Both the position numbers and the translations under genes were made by a program. From Deltaproteobacteria bacterium (GTDB lineage Bacteria > Myxococcota_A > Polyangia > Haliangiales > Haliangiaceae), in the NCBI GenBank assembly GCA_025353585.1, contig JANXOM010000138.1, positions 1-61,873 of the forward strand: a stretch of 61,873 nucleotides of DNA. Direction: 5' to 3'. The notes below the pieces were generated by a model that saw nothing but the letters and a program-made list of their open reading frames with translations, did not search any database and had not been told where the DNA came from. Shown here in pieces: positions 24,776 to 33,232 of this stretch; position 1 is the stretch's first letter, and each line of letters starts with the position of its first letter.

Positions 24776-26890
24776 CTACAGCCCGAGGTACTTCGCCGCG
24801 AACGCGAGGATGTCCGCGTCCTGTTCGATCTCCTGCGAGATCTGCGAGCCGCCGCCGTGCCCGGAGTCGATCTCCACGTGCAGCAGGATCGGCGCCGCAC
24901 CGCCCTGCGCGGCCTGCAGCGCCGCCGCGAGCTTGTACGAGTGCAGCGGCGCCACCCGCACGTCGTGATCCGACGTGATGACGAGCGTCGCCGGGTAGTG
25001 CGTGCCCGCGTGCGTGTTGTGCACCGGCGAGATCGCGAACAGCGCGCGCCCCTCGACCGGATCGTCGGGGTGCCCGAGGTCCGCCTGCCAGCCCGCGCCC
25101 TGGCCGAACAGATGGAAGCGCATGAGGTCATCCACCCCCGCGATCGGGAACGCCGCGCCGTAGAGCTCCGGGTGCTGTCCCACCGACGATGCGACGAGCA
25201 TCCCGCCGCCCGAGGTCCCGATCGCGCCGATGCGCCCCGCCGTGGAGAACCCGTTGGTCGCGAGCCACGCAGCCGCAGCGTTGAAGTCGTCGAGCTTCAC
25301 TTGCTCGTGGACGCGGGTCGCGGCCTGGTGCCACGCCTCGCCGTACTCGCCACCCCCGCGCACGTTGACGAGCGCGAGCACCCCGCCGCGCTCCATCCAC
25401 GCCGCGTAGAGGTTCGAGTAGTACGGCGTCGAAGAGATGCCGCCGAAGCCGTACGCCGTCAGCAGCACCGCGTGCGGACCGCGGTCGGCAAAGCCGCGCT
25501 TGCCGGCGAGGAACATCGGGATCTTCGTGCCGTCGGCGCTCGCGATGAAGACCTGCTTCGTCTCGATGGCGTCGGGTTCCTGCGCGCCCCCCGCGGGGCG
25601 CCACGGCGTCACGTCGCCCGTCGCGAGGTCGAGTCGGTACCCGCGGCCCGGCGTCGCGAAGCCGGTGAAGTAGAGCGGCGCGTGGGTCTCGTCGGTGGGC
25701 GTCTTGCCGACGACGACGCTCCCCAGCGCGGGCAACGCGATCTCGCGCTGCCGCACACCCTGGAGATCGTACGCCACCAGCGCGTGGTGCGCGTCGCGGA
25801 GCTCGGTGACCAGGAGGACGCGACCGGCGATCGTGGCGCTGTCGATCGCGCTCTTGCCCTCGGGGACGATCGCCCGCCAGCTCGTGGGCGCCTGGAGATC
25901 GACCGCGACGATGCGCTTGTTCGGGGCGTGGTCATTCGTCTGGAAGTAGAGAAGCGAGCCGACGCCGCCGACGAGGTCGTACGACGCGTCGAACGTCTCG
26001 TGCAGCATCGTCACCGCGGCGCCGGGCGTGCCGACCGGCAGGACCGCGAGCTGCTCGAGGTTCGTGTCGCCGACCTGGCCGTCACCGATGCGGATGACGA
26101 GCTGGCTCCCGTCGGTCGTGCGCTCGGGCGAGAACTGCCACGTCGGGTGATCGGGGCGCGCGTACACGACCTTGTCGCTCGCGACCGGCGTGCCGAAGAC
26201 GTGGAAGTACAGCGCGCAGTCGTGGTCGGTCTCCGTCAGCTCCTTGCCCTTCTCGGGCACCGCGAAGCGGCTGTAGTAGACGCCGTCATCGACGAGGATC
26301 GGCGCGTAGTACTTGATGCCGGTGAGCTCGTCGGGGCGGTCGGTGCCCGTCGCCACGTCGCGGAAGTGCCAGACCTCCCAGTCGCCGCCGCCCTCGGCGG
26401 TGCCGTACGCGAGGACGGTGCCAGCGCGGTCCGTCGTCCAGCCGCTGAACGTCACGCGGCCGCCCGCCGCGAGCTGGTTCGCGTCGAGGAGGACCGTGGC
26501 CGGCCCGTCGACGGTGCTCGCCACCTCGACGGTCGGTTGGTCGTGCACGCCGTCCGCGTGCACCCAGAAGAAGTGCCCGCCGCGATGGAGCGGCGAGTAG
26601 TTGATATCGTGCCGCGCGAGGACGGCGAGCCGGGCGCTGAAGTCGGCGCGCGTCGGCAGCGCTGCGAGCAGCGGCCCGGTGAGCTGGTTCTCGGCCGCGA
26701 GCCAGGCGCGCGTCGCGGGCGAGCCCATGTCCTCGAGCCAGCGATACGGATCGGCGACGGCGAAGCCTCCGTGCTGGTCGACGACCGAGCCGCGCGGCGC
26801 CGCGGGATACGCGAGCGGAGGGGCGGCGCCGCGGCCGCAACAACCGCCGAGCCCGACGAGCAAAACGACCAGTGACCGGCCAAACACCAT
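24776..26890 (-). CDS. prolyl oligopeptidase family (S9A) lipoprotein
   Basis: A 704-residue exported serine peptidase with a lipobox (LGGC, about residue 16). The N-terminal propeller begins with the family signature DPYRWLEDMGSPATRAW. The C-terminal alpha/beta hydrolase domain shows GTSGGGML with the nucleophile serine, SDHDVRVAP with the aspartate, and DSGHGGG with the histidine. Length matches S9A enzymes, which cleave short proline-containing peptides. The ATG at 26890 is preceded after 6 nt by TATCGT. Lipid anchoring places it in the periplasm or on the cell surface, unusual for prolyl oligopeptidases, which are often cytoplasmic. It stands alone, close behind the lipid-kinase-like gene. 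Confidence 0.88.
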   Translation of the reverse strand: MVFGRSLVVLLVGLGGCCGRGAAPPLAYPAAPRGSVVDQHGGFAVADPYRWLEDMGSPATRAWLAAENQLTGPLLAALPTRADFSARLAVLARHDINYSPLHRGGHFFWVHADGVHDQPTVEVASTVDGPATVLLDANQLAAGGRVTFSGWTTDRAGTVLAYGTAEGGGDWEVWHFRDVATGTDRPDELTGIKYYAPILVDDGVYYSRFAVPEKGKELTETDHDCALYFHVFGTPVASDKVVYARPDHPTWQFSPERTTDGSQLVIRIGDGQVGDTNLEQLAVLPVGTPGAAVTMLHETFDASYDLVGGVGSLLYFQTNDHAPNKRIVAVDLQAPTSWRAIVPEGKSAIDSATIAGRVLLVTELRDAHHALVAYDLQGVRQREIALPALGSVVVGKTPTDETHAPLYFTGFATPGRGYRLDLATGDVTPWRPAGGAQEPDAIETKQVFIASADGTKIPMFLAGKRGFADRGPHAVLLTAYGFGGISSTPYYSNLYAAWMERGGVLALVNVRGGGEYGEAWHQAATRVHEQVKLDDFNAAAAWLATNGFSTAGRIGAIGTSGGGMLVASSVGQHPELYGAAFPIAGVDDLMRFHLFGQGAGWQADLGHPDDPVEGRALFAISPVHNTHAGTHYPATLVITSDHDVRVAPLHSYKLAAALQAAQGGAAPILLHVEIDSGHGGGSQISQEIEQDADILAFAAKYLGL

Positions 26891-26896
26891 GGCCGG

Positions 26897-26902
26897 ACGA
26901 TA
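26897..26902 (-). promoter_or_regulatory. -10-like TATCGT, 6 nt before an ATG
   Basis: TATCGT lies 6 nt upstream of the ATG at 26890 of the S9A peptidase gene; a leaderless transcript is predicted. Confidence 0.45.
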
Positions 26903-26917
26903 CGCGAGAACCGAGCG

Positions 26918-27967
26918 TTACGCTGCCGCGGCCTTGACGGCCACGACCTTCGGGATCCGCACGCGCGGCCCGACGCGGAACGCGAGCTTCTTCACGTCGC
27001 GGTAGTACTCGCCGTCGATGATCGGCGCGAGCAGCTCGTCGCCGGTCGCCTCCATGATCAGCTCGCGGCACGCGCGATCGAGGATGCCGCGGCCGCGCAT
27101 CTCGCCGCCGCGTGCCATGCGGGGGATGTTCTTGATGATCGACCACGGGCTCGGCGTCCCGACGATGGCGTTCATCATGCCGCGCGCCTCGGCCTTGCCG
27201 AAGAAGCGCAGCACGTTGCCGAGGTTGATCGACATCGACGCGATGTGGACGCCGGTGAACTGATCACCGGGCAGCTTCATGCCGTCGACCGAGAGCGTGC
27301 AGCTCGTGGGCTGGAACATGTCCTTCGCGTAGTTGCCGAGCTTCGGCATGATGCGCTGGAGCGGCGAGAGCGCGATCGGCGAGCTCGCGAGCGCCTTCGC
27401 CACGACGTTGACGATCGTGCGCGGGTTCGGGTCCTCGGCCTCGTAGTACTTCGCGTAGAAGCGCTGGCCGATGCCGCCGGCCGCGCTCGCGAAGCCGTAC
27501 GTGCGGAACGGAACCTCGACGCCATTCTCCATGCGGACGCCGTCGATCGCCATCGAGTCGACCTCGGTCTCCTCGACGTGCGCGCCGTGCTCGAGCTGGC
27601 TGCGGAGCTCCGCGAGGATGCCCTCGGCGTCGCCCTCGATGCCGACGTTGTTCGCGACGAAGTCGATCGTGCCGCCCTTGGTCGGCAGCGCCATCGGGAG
27701 GGCAAGCGCCTGGTCCGCGAACTCTTCCTCTTGCAGGACCTCCATGCCGGAGCGGAGCATCCAGTGCAGGGCGCCGTCGCCGCCGTCGGCGACCCAGTAC
27801 CGCGCGCGCTTGCGCAGGAAGTCCCGGAGGACGGGCTTGATCGACTCGAGGGACGCGGTCTGATGAACCTCGCCCATGCCACCGACGATGCGCTGGAGCC
27901 GCTCCGCCCGGTCGGGACGATTGCGGTTCTTGCGGCTGTTCGGGTTCGTGATGACGCCGATTTCCAT
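26918..27967 (-). CDS. diacylglycerol/sphingosine kinase-like protein
   Basis: A 349-residue cytoplasmic protein with the DAGK-catalytic fold: N-terminal IGVITNPNSRKNR, nucleotide loop ADGGDGALHW (GGDGA instead of the usual GGDGT), LPTKGGTIDFVANNVG (family LPxGTxNDxA) and a C-terminal IIDGEYY resembling the DGE motif. Members phosphorylate lipid hydroxyl groups using ATP. The altered GGDG loop leaves nucleotide binding plausible. No membrane segment is seen, so it would act peripherally. It precedes the peptidase gene on the same strand with 27 nt between, but that gene has its own promoter-like hexamer inside the gap. Confidence 0.78.
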   Translation of the reverse strand: MEIGVITNPNSRKNRNRPDRAERLQRIVGGMGEVHQTASLESIKPVLRDFLRKRARYWVADGGDGALHWMLRSGMEVLQEEEFADQALALPMALPTKGGTIDFVANNVGIEGDAEGILAELRSQLEHGAHVEETEVDSMAIDGVRMENGVEVPFRTYGFASAAGGIGQRFYAKYYEAEDPNPRTIVNVVAKALASSPIALSPLQRIMPKLGNYAKDMFQPTSCTLSVDGMKLPGDQFTGVHIASMSINLGNVLRFFGKAEARGMMNAIVGTPSPWSIIKNIPRMARGGEMRGRGILDRACRELIMEATGDELLAPIIDGEYYRDVKKLAFRVGPRVRIPKVVAVKAAAA

Positions 27968-28109
27968 CGAGCCCAGCAGGTTGCAAGAACAGGGCGAGAC
28001 GCGGTGCGTCGTATGTACCGAGATTCATGTGAGCCGTGAATGAGATTTAGCCTTCGCTGCGTAGGTGGTTACGCGGAAGGTGGATAACGATGGCGGCAGC
28101 GCGACAGGT

Positions 28110-28115
28110 TAGGCT
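28110..28115 (+). promoter_or_regulatory. -10-like TAGGCT, 7 nt before an ATG
   Basis: TAGGCT lies 7 nt upstream of the ATG at 28123, arguing for that start over an in-frame ATG at 28090. Confidence 0.45.
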
Positions 28116-28122
28116 CGCGACG

Positions 28123-29289
28123 ATGAAGCGGTCGATCTGGCCTTGCCTGCTCGCAGCGGGCTGTAGCAGTGGCGCGGCAACGGGTGGCAAAGCGGGTCCG
28201 GCGACGGCGGCCGGCTCGGTCCTGGTCGCGGCGCCGACGGTCCCGCACGGGACGTTCGACGTGGCCGCGGGCGAGCTGGCGGATCCCGGGATCTACTTCC
28301 GGCTCAAGCACCGCGCGCGGCTCGCGCGGCAGGGGGCCGCGTCCTTGAAGCGGGGCGGGCCACGGATCGACGGCGCCGACATGCCCCACGCCGGCAGCAC
28401 CGACGGGGCGGGGGAGGCGAGCAAGCTCGACACGCGGCCGATCGTTCCGGTGCTCGGCGTATCGCCGGACGCCGTGCGCATCGTCGTCGAGGAGGATCAC
28501 GCGCGCATCGCGCTGTGGATCGAGCGCCGCGACACGGCGGAGACCACGGTCGCGGCGGTGCAGATCGCCGATGCGAGCGGCCACGCGCCGGCGATCGCGG
28601 GGCTGTGGCTCGGGGCCGGTGTGAGCGTGGACGTCGCCTCGCCAGCCGGCGCGGCGGGCTTCCGCGAGGTCACGCTGCGGAGCCCGTGGCTGACGGCGAA
28701 GGGCTACGTGCCGGCGGCGGCGCTCGGCAACGTGTGGCTCGCGGGCGAGCGCGAGGGCTACGAGCCGTCCACGTCCGGTGACGACGGCAAGCCGCCGGTG
28801 ACGACGGGCTCGACGGTCTCGGCCACGCTGGTGCGCGCGGCGCCGGGCGTGGACGCCGCCGTGGTCGCCGAGGTCAAGAAGGTCGCACCCGCGCGCGTGG
28901 TGAAGACGACGGGCGCGTGGACGGAGATCGAGATCCACGTGCCGCGCGTGCGCGTGCGCGGGTTCGTGCCGACGAGCGCGATCGGTCCGGGCGACCACGG
29001 CGAGGTCGGTGCGCTCGGCTTCGTCAATGGCTTCGGCATGACCGACACCGAGACGATCGCGGTGCCGGCGGGCGCGTGCCTGTACGATGCGGTCAAGGGC
29101 GAGGTCGCGGGCGTGAACCTCGCGCCGGCCGTGCGCTTCGTCTTCGGCGGCGAGCGCGCGCCGGGGTGGTGGCCGGTGATCGTGCTCTCGCCGTGGGGCC
29201 GCGTGGTCACGTACGTGCACGACACCGCGGCCGCGAAGGACCCGAAGGGCGCCGTCCTCGAGTCATGCGCGGCGTCGGCGAAGTCGTAG
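28123..29289 (+). CDS. lipoprotein with SH3-like segments, paralogue 1
   Basis: A 388-residue lipoprotein (lipobox LAAGC, about residue 14). The mature protein has several beta-rich segments; one reads like an SH3b unit (VSATLVRAAPGVDAAVVAEV, then RVRVRGFVPTSAIG). The C-terminus has CLYDAVKGEVAGV followed by a tryptophan-containing beta hairpin (GWWPVIVLSPWG). The lipoprotein at 30609-31646 has the same layout (CLYDRPRGEAIGF; WFTITLDTVWG), so the two are paralogues flanking a GH8 gene. It converges on the GH8 gene with 4 nt between stops. A role in polysaccharide binding or envelope attachment is inference. Confidence 0.65.
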   Translation: MKRSIWPCLLAAGCSSGAATGGKAGPATAAGSVLVAAPTVPHGTFDVAAGELADPGIYFRLKHRARLARQGAASLKRGGPRIDGADMPHAGSTDGAGEASKLDTRPIVPVLGVSPDAVRIVVEEDHARIALWIERRDTAETTVAAVQIADASGHAPAIAGLWLGAGVSVDVASPAGAAGFREVTLRSPWLTAKGYVPAAALGNVWLAGEREGYEPSTSGDDGKPPVTTGSTVSATLVRAAPGVDAAVVAEVKKVAPARVVKTTGAWTEIEIHVPRVRVRGFVPTSAIGPGDHGEVGALGFVNGFGMTDTETIAVPAGACLYDAVKGEVAGVNLAPAVRFVFGGERAPGWWPVIVLSPWGRVVTYVHDTAAAKDPKGAVLESCAASAKS

Positions 29290-29293
29290 CCCG

Positions 29294-30544
29294 CTACGGG
29301 ACGAACCAGTTGCCGCTGGCGGTGATCATCGCGAGCATCTTGAGCGAGTCGCCGTAGTACTCGCCGATCGGCGCGGCGTCGATCTGATCCCAGAGCGCGT
29401 CGAGCCACGCCTGGTTCGTGCCGGACGCGGGCTCGATCATCGCGCCGACCATGAGCGGCGCCGTGAACGAGAGCTCGGCGCTGGTGCCGATCTTCGCGCC
29501 GGTGAGCGTGTAGCCGTCGACGATCTTCGACGGGTCGTCGTGCGTCTCGCCGCGGATCCACGCGTTGATCGAGCGGACCGCCGTCTGCGCGCGCGGCTCG
29601 CCCGCCATCAAGTAGTCCGTACCGATGCGCCACGGCACGCGACACGCGTTGTACGAGTAGTGGCCGTCGTCGGCGCCCTCGAGCCAGTTCGCGGGCGCGG
29701 GCTTCGGCGTGGCGCCGGTGGCGTCGATGACGAAGTCGGGGAGCAAGCCCGTCGTCGGCGCGCTGTGCTGCTGCAGGTACGCGACGAGCGCGTACGTGTG
29801 CTCGACGACATCCGCGCCCTTGCCGCCGAAGCGGCGGAAGTGGCTGGTCATGAAGTCCGACGGCCGCGTGCCGGTGTAGTGCGTGTCAGTCGGATCATCG
29901 GCCCAGTCGCCGACGAGGATCGAGCTCGCGGGGTGGACGTCGGACGCGAGGATCGACGCGGTGATGCGCGCGCCCGCGCTCGCGTAGTCCACGGTGCCGG
30001 TGGACCCCCACTGGCGATCGGCGAGATCGAGCGCGTACGCGATGTCCATGTCGCCGTCCGTGGCGGAGTCGGCGCCCTGGACGTTCGCGCACGCCTCGTT
30101 CTGCGCCCATGCCATGAGGCCGCTGTCGTGATCGCTCCGATGGGCGTCGTAGTACGCGTAGAGGCCGTCGAACTCGGTCTGCGCGGCGGGGTCGGCGCCG
30201 TCCATGATCGCGGTGATCAACATGCCGTAGCCGTGGCCCTCGGAGACGGTGAAGTCGTCGGTGGCAGGGGCGGTCTTGACGCGCAGCTGGCCGGGCGCGC
30301 AGCCGGGCACGAGGTACGTCGCCTTCCACGTCGTGTAGTAGGCGACGGTGGCCGCGTCGAGATCCGCGGGCGAGTGCGTCGAAGGAAAGATCACGCCGGT
30401 CTGCGTGTAGCCGCCGTGCGTACCGAACGGATGCGCGCCGCCCGTGTTCGAGCCGGCATCGGGGCCGGGCGCGTCGTCACCTATCACGGGCGAGGACGAG
30501 CCGCAGCCGGAGACGAGCAGGGCGGCGCACGCGAGCTTCCACAT
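29294..30544 (-). CDS. GH8 family glycoside hydrolase, lipoprotein
   Basis: A 416-residue exported enzyme with a lipobox (VSGC, about residue 14) and a short Gly/Asp-rich linker. The GH8 fold signatures are SEGHGYGML with the proposed acid Glu (about residue 93) and DGDMDIAYAL with the Asp-containing motif (about 160). GH8 enzymes cleave beta-1,4-glucans, chitosan, xylan or related polymers; the substrate cannot be told from sequence. TACGCT lies 6 nt before the ATG at 30544. It shares a divergent intergenic region of about 60 bp with the second lipoprotein and converges on the first. Confidence 0.85.
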   Translation of the reverse strand: MWKLACAALLVSGCGSSSPVIGDDAPGPDAGSNTGGAHPFGTHGGYTQTGVIFPSTHSPADLDAATVAYYTTWKATYLVPGCAPGQLRVKTAPATDDFTVSEGHGYGMLITAIMDGADPAAQTEFDGLYAYYDAHRSDHDSGLMAWAQNEACANVQGADSATDGDMDIAYALDLADRQWGSTGTVDYASAGARITASILASDVHPASSILVGDWADDPTDTHYTGTRPSDFMTSHFRRFGGKGADVVEHTYALVAYLQQHSAPTTGLLPDFVIDATGATPKPAPANWLEGADDGHYSYNACRVPWRIGTDYLMAGEPRAQTAVRSINAWIRGETHDDPSKIVDGYTLTGAKIGTSAELSFTAPLMVGAMIEPASGTNQAWLDALWDQIDAAPIGEYYGDSLKMLAMITASGNWFVP

Positions 30545-30550
30545 GGGCTG

Positions 30551-30556
30551 AGCGTA
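30551..30556 (-). promoter_or_regulatory. -10-like TACGCT of the GH8 gene
   Basis: TACGCT lies 6 nt upstream of the ATG at 30544. A TACGCT on the other strand at 30596 serves the divergent lipoprotein, so the two genes have mirrored leaderless-type promoters. Confidence 0.5.
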
Positions 30557-30595
30557 GTACGGCGCGGTCCCTCGCGATCGTCCCGCGCGATCGCG

Positions 30596-30601
30596 TACGC
30601 T
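30596..30601 (+). promoter_or_regulatory. -10-like TACGCT of lipoprotein paralogue 2
   Basis: TACGCT lies 7 nt upstream of the ATG at 30609. Confidence 0.5.
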
Positions 30602-30608
30602 CGGCCGA

Positions 30609-31646
30609 ATGCGCGTTATGTGCGTGGCGTTGCTCGCGGCCGCGTGTGGTGGCGCGCCGGGGACCGTCGCGCGCGAGGCCGTGGGGGACGGGGCACCGGG
30701 ATCGGCGATGCGCACGCGGGGAAGCGCCACCGAGATCGACGACCCGCCGGTGGATCCGGTCGCGGAGCTCGGCCGCGACGACTACGCCGCGGGGTGGATC
30801 GCCCCGGGCCAGCTCACGCTCGCCCCGCGCGGTGCGCCTCTCTACCCGCCGGCGAACCTGCCGGTGCAACAGGTGCAAATCCTCGAACGCCATGGCCGCG
30901 AGCTCCGCATCGGCGTGCGGCAAGAGGGCGCGCGCTTCGCGCTGTGGACGGACACGACGGGCCTCCTCGCGACGGTGAAGCGCAGGCTGCGCGTCGAGAG
31001 CCCCGGCAACTACGGGTTCACGCCCGACGCGGAGGTCGAGCTGCAGGCGGGCGCGCCGGTCAGCGTGCTCGGCAAGGACGACCACCGCACGCACGTGCGC
31101 TACCTCGGCGCGCTCGAGGTCGAGGGCTGGATCCCGACGGACGCGCTCGGCGACCGCGGCCCCAGCGGCCCTCGCCGCGGCTACGTCATGCGCGGCATGC
31201 AGCCGCTGACGGTGATGCCGGGCACCGCGATCCGCACGGAGGCGCGCTGGGGCGCACCGCTGCTCGGCGTGATCGCGCACAGCTACTTCATCGATGACTT
31301 GAAGGACCTCGGTGACGGCAAGCACGAGGTCGACTACCTCGACGGGGACGTGCACGTGCACGGCTTCGTCGATACGCACGATCCGCCCGAGGCGGTGCGC
31401 GGCCGCCCGCACGACGCGCCGCCGCTGTCGGCGACCCCGCCGACGGCATCGGTCGCGAGCGGCACCTGTCTCTACGACCGCCCGCGGGGCGAGGCGATCG
31501 GGTTCATCGTGGGCGACGTGCCGGTCGACCTCGAGCCCGGCTCCGGCAGCTGGTTCACGATCACGCTCGACACCGTGTGGGGCCCGCTGACGTTCGCGGT
31601 CCAGGGCGCCTCGGCCACCGACCTCGTCCCCTGCGCCAAGCCCTGA
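30609..31646 (+). CDS. lipoprotein with SH3-like segments, paralogue 2
   Basis: A 345-residue lipoprotein (lipobox AAAC, about residue 13). Related in layout to the protein at 28123-29289: an N-terminal unstructured stretch, repeated beta-strand segments (EGWIPTDALG; HVHGFVDTHDPP), and a C-terminal CLYDRPRGEAIGF unit followed by WFTITLDTVWG. The second copy lacks part of the central region. The function is unknown; placement beside a GH8 enzyme points to the cell envelope or extracellular polysaccharide. It ends 67 nt before a convergent crotonase gene, with a hairpin repeat in the gap. Confidence 0.65.
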   Translation: MRVMCVALLAAACGGAPGTVAREAVGDGAPGSAMRTRGSATEIDDPPVDPVAELGRDDYAAGWIAPGQLTLAPRGAPLYPPANLPVQQVQILERHGRELRIGVRQEGARFALWTDTTGLLATVKRRLRVESPGNYGFTPDAEVELQAGAPVSVLGKDDHRTHVRYLGALEVEGWIPTDALGDRGPSGPRRGYVMRGMQPLTVMPGTAIRTEARWGAPLLGVIAHSYFIDDLKDLGDGKHEVDYLDGDVHVHGFVDTHDPPEAVRGRPHDAPPLSATPPTASVASGTCLYDRPRGEAIGFIVGDVPVDLEPGSGSWFTITLDTVWGPLTFAVQGASATDLVPCAKP

Positions 31647-31675
31647 GTCAAACCGCCTCCGACGGGTCTGCCCCC

Positions 31676-31690
31676 GTCCGAACTTCGGAC
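31676..31690. repeat. palindrome between convergent genes
   Basis: GTCCGAA, C, TTCGGAC is a perfect inverted repeat directly before hairpin repeat copy 3; together they could form a bidirectional termination region. Confidence 0.5.
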
Positions 31691-31694
31691 TGAC

Positions 31695-31714
31695 AGGGGC
31701 CTGGCCCCTTTGTT
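31695..31714 (+). terminator. repeat-type hairpin, copy 3 of 3
   Basis: AGGGGCC, T, GGCCCCT, then TTGTT. The last two bases of the element are part of the TAA stop of the convergent crotonase gene (31713-31715), so it was inserted, or arose, exactly at a coding end. Confidence 0.55.
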
Positions 31715-32510
31715 AGCGGCCGGTGAAGACGGGGTCGCGCTTGGCCAGGAGGGCCGCGATGCCCTCGCGCGCGTCGTCGGTGGCGACGGTCTCGGCTTGC
31801 GCGAACGCCTCGGCGTGGGCCGCCTCGCGCACGTGCAGGTCGAGGCCGCGGCGGATGGCGGCCTTTGTCGCGCGGACGGCGAGGGGCGCGGCGGCGGCGA
31901 TCGTGCGCGCGAGGGCCATGGCCTCGGGGAGGACGGCCTCGGCCGCGACCGCGCGGTTCAGGATGCCGAGCTGCGCGGCGGTCGCGCCGTCGACGAGCGC
32001 GCCGGCGAGCAGGAGCTCGCTCGCGCGCGCGAGCCCGACGAGGCGCGGCAGCAGGTAGCTGATCGCCATGCCCGGCGCGAGGCCGAGCTTGACGAAGTTC
32101 GCGCCGTACTTCGCGCCGACCGCGCCGATGCGCATGTCGCAGACGAGCGCGAGGCCGAAGCCGCCGCCGACCGTGTGACCGTTGCACGCGGCGATGACGG
32201 GCACGGCGATGTCGAGCAGCGACAAGAACGGCTCGTACATGGCGTACGACCGCTCGTGGGGGGCGCGCGCGTCGCCCGCCCGCTGGATCACGGACTTGAA
32301 GTCCGCGCCGGACGAGAAGCAGGTGCCGGTGCCGGTCACCACCACGCAGCGCACGGCGGCGTCCGCCCGGGCGGCCGCGCTGGCGGCGGCGAACGCGTCC
32401 AGCAACTCCGGCGTCATGCTGTTGCGGTTGTCGGGGCGGTCGAGCGTGAGGACGCCGACGGCGCCGTCGGCGTGGTAGCGGACGGCGGGGCCAGGGGCAG
32501 GCGCGGACAT
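31713..32510 (-). CDS. enoyl-CoA hydratase/isomerase (crotonase) family protein
   Basis: A 265-residue crotonase-superfamily protein. The oxyanion-hole segments are present (FSSGADFKSV, about 65-75; GHTVGGGFGLAL, about 110-121). The two catalytic glutamates of enoyl-CoA hydratase are absent: GGGFG stands where GGGCE is expected, and ANFV stands where QPEI is expected. The protein is therefore more likely an isomerase, hydrolase or non-hydratase member acting on an acyl-CoA. TAGGCT lies 6 nt upstream of the ATG. It is monocistronic, convergent with the lipoprotein gene and divergent from the secreted repeat protein gene. Confidence 0.82.
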   Translation of the reverse strand: MSAPAPGPAVRYHADGAVGVLTLDRPDNRNSMTPELLDAFAAASAAARADAAVRCVVVTGTGTCFSSGADFKSVIQRAGDARAPHERSYAMYEPFLSLLDIAVPVIAACNGHTVGGGFGLALVCDMRIGAVGAKYGANFVKLGLAPGMAISYLLPRLVGLARASELLLAGALVDGATAAQLGILNRAVAAEAVLPEAMALARTIAAAAPLAVRATKAAIRRGLDLHVREAAHAEAFAQAETVATDDAREGIAALLAKRDPVFTGR

Positions 32511-32516
32511 CCGCCG

Positions 32517-32522
32517 AGCCTA
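32517..32522 (-). promoter_or_regulatory. -10-like TAGGCT of the crotonase gene
   Basis: TAGGCT lies 6 nt upstream of the ATG at 32510. Farther out, CTGCGG, CTC, CCGCAG (32542-32556) forms a small hairpin of unknown role between the divergent promoters. Confidence 0.5.
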
Positions 32523-32660
32523 CTGCGAAACCTGCAGACCCCTGCGGCTCCCGCAGCCGCCGGGCCCATGTGAACAAGCAATGACGGATAGTTGCAGGTG
32601 GCCCGGGCTCTGCACTTCGTCCTCTCGTCCCCGCAAGGGTGACCCACAAAGGACCCCGTC

Positions 32661-33221
32661 ATGCTCACCACCAAGTCCATCATCGCTTCGCTCCTCGTCC
32701 TCGGTTCGCTCACGTCGGTCGCCGCTGCGGCCCCGTGCGCGGAGACCCCGGTCCGGCAGTCCACGGTGACGTCCCAGCCGGTCTACGAGCAGCCGGTCTA
32801 CGAGCAGCCGGTCTATCAGCAGCCGATCTACCAGCCGACCTCGTATCAGCCGCCCGCGGACGGCTGGCACCGCGGCCACGGCCCGGTTCGCCAGGCCGTG
32901 ACGCTCGCGACCGACATCAGGTTCAACGCCGATGGCCGCCAGTTCATCACGGTCGGCGCCACCCACGCGCTCGACAAGATCACCATCACGTCGGACGGCG
33001 GCATCACGAACCTCAAGAAGGTCGCGGTGCTCTTCAAGGACGGAAGCGAGCAGGCCTTCCGCATCGGCAACAAGGCGCTGACGGTGAACGAGTCGCTGAC
33101 CCTCGACCTCGCCGGCAACAACCGGAAGGCCATCAGCCGCATCGTCGTCTACGGTACGGAGTCGGCCCCGCGCATCTGGCGCACGAACGGCCACGCAGGC
33201 TTCACCGTGACGGCCGTCTAG
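32661..33221 (+). CDS. secreted protein with tyrosine/proline-rich repeats
   Basis: A 186-residue exported protein with a Sec signal (about 1-24, cleaved after AAAA). Residues about 37-60 are tandem YEQPV/YQQPI pentapeptides encoded by near-exact 15-bp units (32774-32840). The C-terminal 110 residues form a beta-rich domain (VTLATDIRFNADGRQFITVG, then ISRIVVYGT) of the type seen in DUF2541-like exported proteins. An AAAGGA ribosome-binding site lies 8 nt before the ATG, so this gene has a conventional leader, unlike most neighbours. The function is unknown; the repeats suggest surface or matrix interaction. Confidence 0.72.
   Translation: MLTTKSIIASLLVLGSLTSVAAAAPCAETPVRQSTVTSQPVYEQPVYEQPVYQQPIYQPTSYQPPADGWHRGHGPVRQAVTLATDIRFNADGRQFITVGATHALDKITITSDGGITNLKKVAVLFKDGSEQAFRIGNKALTVNESLTLDLAGNNRKAISRIVVYGTESAPRIWRTNGHAGFTVTAV
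32774..32840 (+). repeat. 15-bp tandem repeat inside the secreted protein gene
   Basis: Units of CAGCCGGTCTACGAG and close variants occur about four times and encode the YEQPV-type repeats. Array length could vary by slippage. Confidence 0.8.
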
Positions 33222-33232
33222 CTGCGCGCGCG

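Noticed and set aside
24589..25131. Minus-strand frame of 180 codons ending CYTVPT
   Set aside because: Most of it is an Arg/Ser-rich shadow of the peptidase gene; only the last 40 codons belong to the REP-like element and may be a transposase relic.
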